Shown here: in pieces, positions 36,036 to 43,731 of the stretch
How positions within the stretch are numbered: the stretch's first letter is position 1
Layout: every line of letters begins with the position of its first letter
NCBI GenBank assembly: GCA_903939115.1
Contig: CAJAFV010000056.1
Coordinates: 1-64,000 of the forward strand
Reading direction: 5' to 3'
DNA: 64,000 bases
Source of the DNA: an uncultured Geobacteraceae bacterium
GTDB lineage: Bacteria; Desulfobacterota; Desulfuromonadia; Geobacterales; Pseudopelobacteraceae
Position numbers and translations under genes: made by a program
Notes under the pieces: model-generated
Database searches by the model: none
What the model was told of the DNA's origin: nothing
Seen by the model: the letters and a program-made list of their open reading frames with translations, nothing else

Positions 36036-36677
36036 ATGAGAAAGCAAATTGCGGCATCGTTGGTAGGGGCGATTTTGATGGTGGGTGTGGTTGGACGAGC
36101 ACAAGCCATATCTTATGGATTTACAGAGATTACTTCAAATTCGCCGGTTAACGTAGCTTCACAATTATCTGTTGACGTGACAGGAAACGAAGGAAATACC
36201 CGGTTCAAATTCGCCAATGCCGGGTCTCTCCAATCTTCAATCACTGAAATTTACTTTGATTTTGGTAAGCGATTTCCAATGACATATAAAGGTATGACTG
36301 ACAGTGGTGCGAGTGTCAATTTTGGCGTAGGCGCTAACCCCAATGACTTGCCCAGTGGGAACACAATTTCATTCGAGTCTGGTTGGAGTGCTGATTCTAG
36401 TACTCCCAATAAGCCGTTACAAGGTATAAACAACACTGCTAACTCTTCAGAATGGCTGTCTATTGGATTTAGTGGCCTAACTTTCAGCCAAATAATTAGT
36501 GGACTCAATGATCATGCCTTTCGCATCGGCCTGCATGTAACGAGTCTTTCAGACGGAGCAAGTGAAAGCTATGTAACGGGTACACCTGTCCCAGAGCCCG
36601 GCACGATGGTGCTGCTTGGAATTGGTCTGCTTGGTCTGGCTATATACGGCAAGCGTCGCATGAACAAACAAGCCTAG
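36036..36677 (+). CDS. PEP-CTERM sorting domain exoprotein
   Basis: Secreted protein of 213 residues. It has a signal peptide (ending near GRAQA), a beta-rich Ser/Thr/Asn-rich body, and a C-terminal PEP-CTERM anchor: VPEPGTMVLLGIGLLGLAIY then GKRRMNKQA. The PEP motif, hydrophobic span and basic tail are recognised by exosortase (EpsH/XrtA type). No exosortase or exopolysaccharide gene is in the window, so it is an orphan target encoded away from its sorting machinery. ACGGAGGATTAATAA precedes the ATG. Confidence 0.92.
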   Translation: MRKQIAASLVGAILMVGVVGRAQAISYGFTEITSNSPVNVASQLSVDVTGNEGNTRFKFANAGSLQSSITEIYFDFGKRFPMTYKGMTDSGASVNFGVGANPNDLPSGNTISFESGWSADSSTPNKPLQGINNTANSSEWLSIGFSGLTFSQIISGLNDHAFRIGLHVTSLSDGASESYVTGTPVPEPGTMVLLGIGLLGLAIYGKRRMNKQA

Positions 36678-36710
36678 TGTGAAATAGGGTTGAAGATAGA
36701 GATTGACTAG

Positions 36711-36739
36711 AAAGGCGCTGCTTCGGTATCGCTTTTTTT
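36711..36739 (+). terminator. Putative terminator after PEP-CTERM gene
   Basis: AAAGGCG and CGCTTT can pair (one bulged G) around CTGCTTCGGTAT, followed by seven T. It begins 33 bases after the stop codon. Confidence 0.5.
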
Positions 36740-37046
36740 GTTACCGAGGGTCATCAAACAACGGCTGGCAGGATGGAGTAATAACAATCTTTGCGTCGCA
36801 CAAAGAATGCTGATCCAGATGTATAGAACGGTTTAGTAATGAGCCGGTGCCCCCTGAGTAGCCAGTTCCGCCATGGAGAAGAGAATTCAGATGCTCTTAT
36901 CAACGCCAGTTTCTACGGATCGTCGGTACAGTGATCATTCGGAGCGGAAAATTATGGTTAGGGGTTTGGCAGGGGATATGTTTTTGCAAGTTTGATGGAC
37001 CGCGAGAAAGGAAAGTATTCTTGGTGTTAATAGGCAAAATAGTTAG
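36740..37046. other. Intergenic region without a recognised gene
   Basis: No frame with a credible ribosome-binding site and protein-like composition is seen on either strand. It separates the PEP-CTERM gene from two convergent tiny genes. Confidence 0.45.
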
Positions 37047-37220
37047 TTATATCTTTTGCTTACCTTGCTTAATAGTGTCGATCCTACAGGTGTCACCGTC
37101 AAGAGGGGTCAGTCGCCACACATGACCGCATTCACATTCATTTATCGGACTTTGCTTCGAAGTAAATCCTCTTGCTTCGTAAACTTCGACTTTTCTGCTT
37201 TGGCAATTAGGACATTTCAT
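37047..37220 (-). CDS. Small zinc-ribbon protein, 57 residues
   Basis: Frame from ATG 37218-37220, preceded by AAGGTGTAAAC, to TAA 37047-37049. The product starts [20 protein letters not shown] and continues with CECGHVWRL, giving CPNC and CEC-G-H, a compact zinc ribbon, then a basic tail with one further Cys. Small zinc ribbons of this kind are often nucleic-acid binding or transcription-factor-like; no family name is offered. It lies 21 bases after the 51-residue gene on the same strand and is probably cotranscribed. Confidence 0.65.
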   Translation of the reverse strand: MKCPNCQSRKVEVYEARGFTSKQSPINECECGHVWRLTPLDGDTCRIDTIKQGKQKI

Positions 37221-37241
37221 GTTTACACCTTAATTGTATAT

Positions 37242-37397
37242 TTACGCCACAATGTCAGTCAGAGCCTCAGAAACTTCTGTTATCAGATCGTCGTCAAAGC
37301 CTGCCTCGCTCAATATTTCGTACAGGTGGAAAGCTACCTGCACAGGTCTGGCATGGTTAAGCAATGATTCTTGGAGTTGTTGGAGCAAGGTTTCCAT
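37242..37397 (-). CDS. Small acidic helical protein, 51 residues, with truncated paralogue
   Basis: ATG 37395-37397 follows AAAGGAG by six bases, which makes it the real start of a longer open frame. The product (METLLQQLQESLLNHARPVQ, then VAFHLYEILSEAGFDDDLIT, then EVSEALTDIVA) is predicted to be all-helical and acidic. Its C-terminal half matches the truncated frame at 14409-14531 in this window, so it belongs to a dispersed small-protein family. It is followed by the zinc-ribbon gene. The function is unknown; antitoxin-like or adaptor roles are guesses. Confidence 0.65.
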   Translation of the reverse strand: METLLQQLQESLLNHARPVQVAFHLYEILSEAGFDDDLITEVSEALTDIVA

Positions 37398-37479
37398 AAT
37401 CGACTCCTTTGAAATCTCTTCAATCGTTTTTGTGATGTATAAGAGTGCCATAAGTTGCAACCCATACGCAACCCATAAC

Positions 37480-37513
37480 AAAAAAAGCACCTACAACTAA
37501 AATTGTAAGTGCC
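37480..37513 (-). terminator. Terminator after tRNA-Thr
   Basis: On the minus strand GGCACTTACAA pairs with TTGTAGGTGC (one G-U pair), followed by seven T. It begins nine bases after the tRNA 3' end. Confidence 0.85.
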
Positions 37514-37521
37514 TGTTTTTA

Positions 37522-37596
37522 TGGAGCCGTTGGTCGGAATCGAACCGACGACCTGCTCATTACGAGTGAGCTGCTCTACCCCTGAGCCACAACGGC
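37522..37596 (-). tRNA. tRNA-Thr (anticodon CGT)
   Basis: Cloverleaf of 75 bases with encoded CCA and anticodon loop CTCGTAA between the GCTCA/TGAGC stems. Confidence 0.96.
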
Positions 37597-37737
37597 ATTG
37601 TTCCTATTGAGGGCACAATCAACCTGCGAACGCAGTGAAACTACCGCAAAAGCATGCCCACTGTCAATGGCTTAAGCCGTATAAAGGGTAAATTTCTGCT
37701 TTACCGCTGCTCTAATTACGGCTACTATCTCGATTCG

Positions 37738-38601
37738 ATGAATTTCCACTCTTTTTGTAAAAAACGGCGCTCAATGCTTTTTCGTATATACCTTATAGCC
37801 TTGCTACTCTTGACTTCTGCTCTGACAGCGTATGCTGCAAAATCTACCGGTATCAGCCGTCTTGGCCATGCCATTCAGATGGGTGCGTTTGCCGATGTAA
37901 AAAACGCGGAGCGTTTTACCGCCAAACTCCAGGAAAAAGGGATAGAAGCCTTCTATTTCCGGAAGGATAATGGCGTCTACGCCGTTCGTTTTGGTGATTT
38001 CCCCAGTAAGGAAAAAGCCCGGGCTGTGGCTAAACGACTCGTTGCGGAGCGGATGATTGACAGTTATTACATCGCACCCCCTAACGAAGTCGTCTTTAGT
38101 CAAACTAAGGGACCGGGATGGCAAAAGTCTCCTCCGGATGAGATTCGCAAACAGACCGGCCCTATTCAGCCGGTTGTGCCGGTAGAGTCCCCCGAAAAAC
38201 CGGCACCAAAACCTGCAAAAGAAACAAATAACATGGGTGCAATTGCTGCCCGTACCGCCGAGCGTTTCGTCGGTATCCCTTACAAGTGGGGCGGCGACAA
38301 TGTGGTTGAGGGCATGGATTGCAGTGGCTTTGTGCGGGCTGTGTATAACCTGTGCGGTCTCAGTATTCCCCGGACATCCCGCGACCAGTTTACCGCCGGT
38401 GATTTGGTGTCAAAAGGTGACCTTAAAGACGGTGATCTGGTCTTTTTCGGAGCAGCAGCCGATAAAATCAGCCATGTCGGCATATACGTCGGAAATGGCA
38501 AGTTCGTTCACGCCCCGCGCCGGGGAGAAGAAATCAGAGTCACTGCAGTAAATGAAAGTTATTTTGAAAAGCGTTTTGTGGGTGCGCGCAGGTATTTTTA
38601 G
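37738..38601 (+). CDS. SPOR and NlpC/P60 peptidoglycan endopeptidase
   Basis: Exported cell-wall hydrolase of 287 residues. The signal peptide has a basic start (CKKRRSM) and hydrophobic core IYLIALLLLTSALTAYA. A SPOR-like domain (about 45-120, AIQMGAFADVKNAERF ... YAVRFGDF) is followed by a Pro/Lys linker and an NlpC/P60 domain with catalytic Cys in MDCSGFV and His in SHVGIYVG plus HAPRRGE. It cleaves stem-peptide cross-links. ATG 37738 was taken; ATG 37774 (MLFRIYL) is also possible, and neither has a strong ribosome-binding site. Confidence 0.9.
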   Translation: MNFHSFCKKRRSMLFRIYLIALLLLTSALTAYAAKSTGISRLGHAIQMGAFADVKNAERFTAKLQEKGIEAFYFRKDNGVYAVRFGDFPSKEKARAVAKRLVAERMIDSYYIAPPNEVVFSQTKGPGWQKSPPDEIRKQTGPIQPVVPVESPEKPAPKPAKETNNMGAIAARTAERFVGIPYKWGGDNVVEGMDCSGFVRAVYNLCGLSIPRTSRDQFTAGDLVSKGDLKDGDLVFFGAAADKISHVGIYVGNGKFVHAPRRGEEIRVTAVNESYFEKRFVGARRYF

Positions 38602-38630
38602 TATTTTAGTTCGTTACGGAGAATAGCTAC

Positions 38631-39872
38631 ATGGCAATTATTAAACCATTCCGGGCTCTACGCCCACCAAAAGAGCTGGCTGAAAAAGTTTCTGCGCTCC
38701 CCTATGACGTAATGAATGTTGTAGAGGCATGCGCAATGGCAGCCGGAAATCCTGACAGTTTTTTACATATTTCCCGCCCCGAAATAGATCTTTCGTCAGA
38801 AATTGATCCTCATGATGAGTCCGTTTATATGTGTGGAAAGGTCAATCTGGATAATTTCATCCAACGCGGGGTATTGACTCAGGACGGACACGACTGTTTC
38901 TACGTATATCGCCAGCAGATGGGGACCATCAGTCAGACCGGTCTTGTCGTCTGCGCCAGCGTTGACGACTATCAAACCGGAGTTATCAAGAAACATGAGC
39001 ATACACGCGCTGACAAAGAAGAAGACCGTGTCAGGCATATCGATTATCTGGATGCAAATGATGAACCGGTATTCTACCTCTCCCGTTTCTGCGCAGAAGT
39101 TGAAGGTATTATCGAAGGAGTTACCGCCGGCCCGCCGGAATATGACTTTGTCTCAGATGATGGTGTTTGTCATACCGCCTGGATTATTACCGATCAACTT
39201 CTGATTAGCCGGCTGGTCGTACTGTTTGCCGCAATTCCGAATCTCTACGTTGCCGACGGTCACCATCGCAGTGCCGCCGCGAGCCGTGTCCGCGAACTTC
39301 GGCGCGAAAAGAATTCCGGCCATACCGGTAGTGAGGAATATAATTCGTTCCTGACGGTCATATTTCCTGAAAATCAGCTCAATATCATGCCATATAACCG
39401 GGCGGTCAAAGATCTGAATGGTCACAGTGCCGCCGAGTTTATTACTCTGGTCAGAAACTGTTTTGAAATCACCCGGTCGCCGATTCCGGTCATTCCAGCC
39501 GACCGCCACGAGTTCGGTATGTACCTGAATGACTGCTGGTATCTCCTCGAAACCATGTCGTCCTTCATACACGAGCAGGATACCGTCGGGCGCCTTGATG
39601 TATCGATTCTGCAAAACAACCTGCTGGCTCCACTGCTGGGTATTGACGACCCGCGCACCAATCAGAGAATACATTTTGTCGGCGGTATCCGCGGCAATGA
39701 TGAACTGGTAAAGCTGGTTGATTCCGGCGAATACGCTGTGGCATTTGCTCTGCACCCCACATCAATAGCTGAGCTGATCGAGCTGGCCGATCAGGACCAG
39801 ATCATGCCGCCAAAATCGACCTGGTTTGAACCCAAGCTGCGCAGCGGTCTGTTTGTGCATCTGTTGAGCTGA
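38631..39872 (+). CDS. DUF1015 family protein
   Basis: Soluble protein of 413 residues typical of DUF1015 in length and start (MAIIKPFRALRPPKELAEKV, then SALPYDVMN), with VCASVDDYQTGVIKKHEHT, LYVADGHHRSAAASRV and DPRTNQRIHFVGG. The family is widespread in anaerobes and often near phosphoglycerate dehydrogenase or serine metabolism genes; an enzymatic role has been suggested but is not established here. It lies 29 bases after the endopeptidase and is followed by a strong palindromic terminator. Confidence 0.93.
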   Translation: MAIIKPFRALRPPKELAEKVSALPYDVMNVVEACAMAAGNPDSFLHISRPEIDLSSEIDPHDESVYMCGKVNLDNFIQRGVLTQDGHDCFYVYRQQMGTISQTGLVVCASVDDYQTGVIKKHEHTRADKEEDRVRHIDYLDANDEPVFYLSRFCAEVEGIIEGVTAGPPEYDFVSDDGVCHTAWIITDQLLISRLVVLFAAIPNLYVADGHHRSAAASRVRELRREKNSGHTGSEEYNSFLTVIFPENQLNIMPYNRAVKDLNGHSAAEFITLVRNCFEITRSPIPVIPADRHEFGMYLNDCWYLLETMSSFIHEQDTVGRLDVSILQNNLLAPLLGIDDPRTNQRIHFVGGIRGNDELVKLVDSGEYAVAFALHPTSIAELIELADQDQIMPPKSTWFEPKLRSGLFVHLLS

Positions 39873-39881
39873 TTGCAGATA

Positions 39882-39924
39882 CAACAAGACCTCCGAGGTT
39901 TCTGAAACCTCGGAGGTCTTGTTG
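39882..39924. terminator. Perfect 20-bp palindrome between convergent genes
   Basis: CAACAAGACCTCCGAGGTTT (39882-39901) is the exact complement of 39905-39924, with a 3-base loop. It lies between the convergent DUF1015 and thiC genes and is very likely a bidirectional transcription terminator, although the stem ends in CAACAA/TTGTTG rather than a clean U-run. Its CGAGGTTT core recurs in the terminator at 53131. Confidence 0.85.
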
Positions 39925-39948
39925 CGGTAACATCAAATCACATCATAA

Positions 39949-41235
39949 CTATCTCTTCATCGCGTCATCCATCAGCTTATACGCACAAAACTCCCCGCAC
40001 ATCGTGCAGGCGCCGTGATCCGACACCGGTGAGTTAGCCCGGTACTCACGAGCTTTGTCAGGGTCCATCGCCAGGGCAAACTGCCCTTCCCAGTCAAGCT
40101 TTTTCCGGCATTTTGCCATTGCGATATCCTTGTCCATTGCCCCTTTGATACCTTTGGCAATATCACCAGCGTGGGCGGCGATGCGGGTTGCGATAACGCC
40201 ATCACGAACATCCTGAACGTTCGGCAGACAGAGGTGCTCGGACGGGGTTACGTAGCAGAGAAAATCGGCTCCGGCCGCCGCCGCCATCGCGCCGCCAATG
40301 GCACAGGTAATGTGATCATAACCAGGAGCAATGTCGGTCACAAGAGGGCCAAGGACGTAGAACGGGGCGCCATGGCAGAGTCTCTTCTGCAGTTGGATAT
40401 TGGTCTGAATCTGGTTGAGCGGCACGTGACCGGGACCCTCAATCATGACCTGAACTCCGGCTGCCTGAGCACGCTGGGTCAATTCACCCAGCAGTATCAG
40501 CTCATGGATCTGGGCCCGGTCGGTTGCATCAGCAAGGCAGCCGGGACGGAAACCGTCGCCTAACGACAGTGTCATGTCATATTCTTTAGTGATCTCAAGC
40601 AGTTTGTCAAAATGTTCAAAAAGTGGATTCTCCTTGTTATTGTAGCTCATCCATTCAATCGTGAAAGCTCCGCCGCGCGAGACGACATCCATGATACGCC
40701 CCTCGTTCTTCATCCGTTCAACGGTGCCGCGTGTCACGCCACAATGGACGGTAATAAAATCAACTCCATCCTCCGCGTGCTTGATAATTCCAGCGAAAAT
40801 ATCATCAACCGTCATATCAACGATGGCCTTATTTTTTATCCGAACTGCATCCAGAGCGGCTTGATAGAGCGGAACGGTGCCGATACAGGCATTGGTTTCA
40901 GCAATAATCGCTTTTCTAATCTCGTCCACCGGGCCGCCGGTAGAGAGGTCCATAATGGCATCTGCACCGTATTTGACCGCAACGCGAGCTTTTTCGAGCT
41001 CGTTTTCAACATTCATATCGTCGGACGATGAGCCGATGTTGGCGTTTACTTTGGTGCGCAATCCGACCCCGACCGCAAGCGGGGTGCCGTTGGCATGTTT
41101 GATGTTGTGGCAGAGGATAATGGTGCCTGCGGCAATGCCGTCACGGATGAATTCCGGAGGGACACCCTCTGATAGAGCGGAAATCCGCATTTTTTCGGTG
41201 ATGACGCCTCGACGTGCGTATTCAAGCTGAGTCAT
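39949..41235 (-). CDS. thiC: Phosphomethylpyrimidine synthase
   Basis: Radical-SAM enzyme that makes HMP phosphate from aminoimidazole ribotide in thiamine synthesis. It has 428 residues, without the N-terminal extension of proteobacterial ThiC, and the C-terminal cluster motif CTMCGEFC (CxxCxxxxC with the following Cys). Further motifs include STGGPVDEIR, EGPGHVPLNQI and TPSEHLCLP. The start overlaps the end of thiED by 14 bases; both genes are under the TPP riboswitch at 42821. Confidence 0.97.
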   Translation of the reverse strand: MTQLEYARRGVITEKMRISALSEGVPPEFIRDGIAAGTIILCHNIKHANGTPLAVGVGLRTKVNANIGSSSDDMNVENELEKARVAVKYGADAIMDLSTGGPVDEIRKAIIAETNACIGTVPLYQAALDAVRIKNKAIVDMTVDDIFAGIIKHAEDGVDFITVHCGVTRGTVERMKNEGRIMDVVSRGGAFTIEWMSYNNKENPLFEHFDKLLEITKEYDMTLSLGDGFRPGCLADATDRAQIHELILLGELTQRAQAAGVQVMIEGPGHVPLNQIQTNIQLQKRLCHGAPFYVLGPLVTDIAPGYDHITCAIGGAMAAAAGADFLCYVTPSEHLCLPNVQDVRDGVIATRIAAHAGDIAKGIKGAMDKDIAMAKCRKKLDWEGQFALAMDPDKAREYRANSPVSDHGACTMCGEFCAYKLMDDAMKR

Positions 41236-42715
41236 GTGAACAATCCTTTTTCATAAGTTCTTGTGCCGCCAGAAAGTGGTTAACCGGGCTATGCCCCTTC
41301 CCCAACGACCGGGCGGTACGAATTGCTGAGGTGATAAATATTTTTGCACGTTCAACCGCTGTCACCAACGGTTCTCCCTGGGCGAGCAGGGCGGCGATGG
41401 CAGATGCATAACTGCAGCCGGTACCATGCGTATTACTGGTGAACATGCGCTCGGAGCTGAAATGGTGACAGCGGTTGCCGTCAAAGAGGACATCAGTCGC
41501 AGTGCGACCTGACAAATGCCCCCCCTTAATCAGGACATTGGCCGCCCCCTTTTCACACAGGTCACGGGCCGCCTGTTCCATCTCCGACTCATTTTTTATC
41601 GTTCGCCCCAGAAGGCGCTCCGCCTCGGGAATATTGGGGGTCAGCAGGTAGGCCAGCGGCAACAGGAGGTCGCTAAAGACCTGAACCGCTTCACGTTCCA
41701 GCAGCGGTGCGCCCCCTTTGGCAACCATGACCGGATCGATCACCATCGGAATGAGTACCTTACGTTCGCCGAGACGTTCGGTCAACGCCGCAATCATGGC
41801 CGGAGTATGCAGCATACCGGTTTTAATGACATCAATCGGAATATCGTTCAATACGGCATCCAGCTGATCAAGCATAAAACTTGGCGGCAGTCCGTGAATA
41901 GAGGCGACACCGCGGGTATTTTGGGCAGTCAGAGCGGTCAGTACTGTGGCAGCATAACTCCCCAACAGGGTAATCGTTTTGAGATCAGCCTGTATGCCGG
42001 CCCCGCCTCCCGAATCACTTCCTGCAACAGTTAACACCGCTCCACGCGGGAAGGGGTGAACGCGATTGAACAGCAGCAGCAGTTCCGCAGCCGCTATGTC
42101 GGGTCGAGGATTCGAAAGGACTGACGAAATAACCGCCAATGCATCCGCACCGGCATCAATAACCCGACAGGCGTTGCTTGGTGTTATCCCGCCGATGGCC
42201 ACAATCGGAATCTTGACCGAGCCACGAATCGACGCTAACCCCTCAACGCCGGGAAGATGCGAGATAACTTTGCTCCCGGTCGGGTACAGGGCTCCAAAGC
42301 CGATATAATCAGCTCCTTCCTGCTCTGCCCGCACCGCTTCTTCCTGATTATGAGTCGATTTACCGATTACTTTATTCAGGCCGAGCAGTTCACGGGCTTC
42401 AGTAATATCACCGTCATCCTGCCCCAGATGGACACCATCGGCATCAAGCTCTTTTGCGAGTCGAAGGTCGTCGTTGACGATAAAAGTGGTTCCAAAACTG
42501 GCACAGAGCCGTTTTAACTCTCCCGCTTCAATTAACCGCTCACCATAGTCCATGCCTTTAGCACGGTACTGCAGCACAGAAATTCCGCCTCGAAGTGCCT
42601 GACAAACGCGGTCCATAAGGTTGCTGCCCTGATCCGTGATCAGGTAGACACCCGAAATATCAGGCGGCTGTGCCGCCTTGTTTACGACAAGTCGAAAAGG
42701 TCTGGTATCACTCAT
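41222..42715 (-). CDS. thiED: Bifunctional thiamine-phosphate synthase/HMP kinase
   Basis: Fusion of 497 residues. The N-terminal half is ThiE (about 15-215: YLITDQGSNLMDRV, YRAKGMDYGERLIEA, VNDDLRLAKELDADGVHLGQ, IGGITPSN). The C-terminal half is ThiD (about 225-490: VAGSDSGGGAGIQADLKT, VIDPVMVAKGG, GTGCSYASAIAA). Together they phosphorylate HMP twice and join HMP-PP with the thiazole phosphate. It is the first gene after the riboswitch, with GAGGAACAG before the ATG, and thiC overlaps downstream. A separate thiazole pathway (thiG/H/S) is not in the window. Confidence 0.96.
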   Translation of the reverse strand: MSDTRPFRLVVNKAAQPPDISGVYLITDQGSNLMDRVCQALRGGISVLQYRAKGMDYGERLIEAGELKRLCASFGTTFIVNDDLRLAKELDADGVHLGQDDGDITEARELLGLNKVIGKSTHNQEEAVRAEQEGADYIGFGALYPTGSKVISHLPGVEGLASIRGSVKIPIVAIGGITPSNACRVIDAGADALAVISSVLSNPRPDIAAAELLLLFNRVHPFPRGAVLTVAGSDSGGGAGIQADLKTITLLGSYAATVLTALTAQNTRGVASIHGLPPSFMLDQLDAVLNDIPIDVIKTGMLHTPAMIAALTERLGERKVLIPMVIDPVMVAKGGAPLLEREAVQVFSDLLLPLAYLLTPNIPEAERLLGRTIKNESEMEQAARDLCEKGAANVLIKGGHLSGRTATDVLFDGNRCHHFSSERMFTSNTHGTGCSYASAIAALLAQGEPLVTAVERAKIFITSAIRTARSLGKGHSPVNHFLAAQELMKKDCSHDSA

Positions 42716-42765
42716 GCCGCTGTTCCTCGCCCCGATAAACGGGATAAGTGCGTTTTACGTACAAT

Positions 42766-42801
42766 AAAAAAGCCGCTCTGATTATATAACATCAGGCGGC
42801 T
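42766..42801 (-). terminator. Terminator of the TPP riboswitch
   Basis: On the minus strand AGCCGC and GCGGCT pair around an AT-rich loop, followed by six T. The aptamer's 3' flank (GAAAGCGGCTTGC) carries another GCGGCT that could pair with the same AGCCGC, giving an antiterminator when TPP is absent. Confidence 0.85.
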
Positions 42802-42820
42802 GGATAATGGTTACATCCTG

Positions 42821-42930
42821 CAAGCCGCTTTCCTACGCCGGAATTACCCGGATCAGGTGCAAAGGGTTCCCGCTGTGCAAAAGCTGCAGCAGACGGATCT
42901 CAGTTCAAAGGAACTCCCCCAGGGCCTTGT
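42821..42930 (-). ncRNA. TPP (THI-box) riboswitch
   Basis: The minus strand has the conserved TPP aptamer elements in order: GGGGGAG, CTGAGAT, ACCTGATCCGGGTAAT and CCGGCGTAGGAAAG. It sits about 105 bases upstream of thiED with a terminator in between, so TPP binding should end transcription of thiED-thiC. Confidence 0.96.
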
Positions 42931-42975
42931 TAGGTTGGTACAGTACTGCAATGAAGATGGAATGTCAATCTTAGG

Positions 42976-43266
42976 CTAACTTTTCCCCCAGAGCGGATCG
43001 TTCATGAATTGCCGCCGGATGCGCTCTTCAGGATTTTGTTCAAAAAATTCATCTTCAGTAAAGGAAATTCGATATTCCTCAATATAATCGAGCAGCACCC
43101 GATAGGCGGCATTAATTTCCCGAATGGTCTCCTGTTCATCCATTTTCCCGGTATCGGGATGATAGCGCTTCACCAGTTCCCGATGCCGGGATTTGATCTC
43201 TTTTATGGTGGAGCGTTCACGGATACCAAGAGTCCGCTGTGCTTCCTGCAATTCGGCATAGGTCAT
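42976..43266 (-). CDS. Small J-domain protein
   Basis: DnaJ-domain protein of 96 residues. Residues 7-65 form the J domain with helix II/III around KRYHPDTGK (the HPD that stimulates DnaK ATPase), followed by an acidic C-terminal segment (FTEDEFFEQNPEERIRRQF). There is no G/F or zinc region, so it is a specialised co-chaperone. It follows the MOSC gene by 16 bases on the same strand, downstream of moaA. Confidence 0.9.
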   Translation of the reverse strand: MTYAELQEAQRTLGIRERSTIKEIKSRHRELVKRYHPDTGKMDEQETIREINAAYRVLLDYIEEYRISFTEDEFFEQNPEERIRRQFMNDPLWGKS

Positions 43267-43282
43267 ATTCGCTCGCGCCCAT

Positions 43283-43726
43283 TTATTGTTCTGATTCCCC
43301 CATATTCAGGATTGTATCACCCTGGCCAATCGAGCCACCCTGCAGCACTTTTACAAAAATCCCTTCTTTAGGCATGACGCAGTCTCCGGCCTGGTAGAAA
43401 ATGGCACAGCGGGTATGGCACTCTTTGCCGATCTGTGTCACTTCCAACAGAGCTTTACCTATCTGCAGGCGAGTCCCTATCGGCAGGCTCACCAGATCTA
43501 TGCCGCTGGTGGTGATATTTTCAGCAAAGTCACCCGCGCTGACATCCAGCCCCAGAGCCCGCATCTTGTCGATACTTTCCTGTGCCAGCAGACTCACCTG
43601 ACGGTGCCAGTCACCGGCATGGGCATCACCGACAATGCCGTGGTTCTCGCGCAGTTCAACCGATTCTACCGGTTTTTTGCGTTCCCCCTTATTCTCGCTG
43701 ATACAGACCGCCAGCACGTGAGCCAT
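43283..43726 (-). CDS. MOSC domain-containing protein
   Basis: Protein of 147 residues made of a single MOSC fold: VESVELRENHGIVGDAHAGD, then WHRQVSLLAQESI, AGDFAENITTSGIDL, and the conserved Cys in GKECHTRC. MOSC domains bind sulfur for transfer to the molybdenum cofactor. The gene lies five bases after moaA, consistent with a role in molybdopterin metabolism. Stand-alone forms like this are often encoded beside mog or moaC. Confidence 0.92.
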   Translation of the reverse strand: MAHVLAVCISENKGERKKPVESVELRENHGIVGDAHAGDWHRQVSLLAQESIDKMRALGLDVSAGDFAENITTSGIDLVSLPIGTRLQIGKALLEVTQIGKECHTRCAIFYQAGDCVMPKEGIFVKVLQGGSIGQGDTILNMGESEQ

Positions 43727-43731
43727 CTCTC

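Noticed and set aside
37450-37480. Repeat of GCAACCCATA next to tRNA-Thr as a possible attachment site
   Set aside because: Only a short tandem copy; no integrase, no duplicated tRNA end was found in the window.
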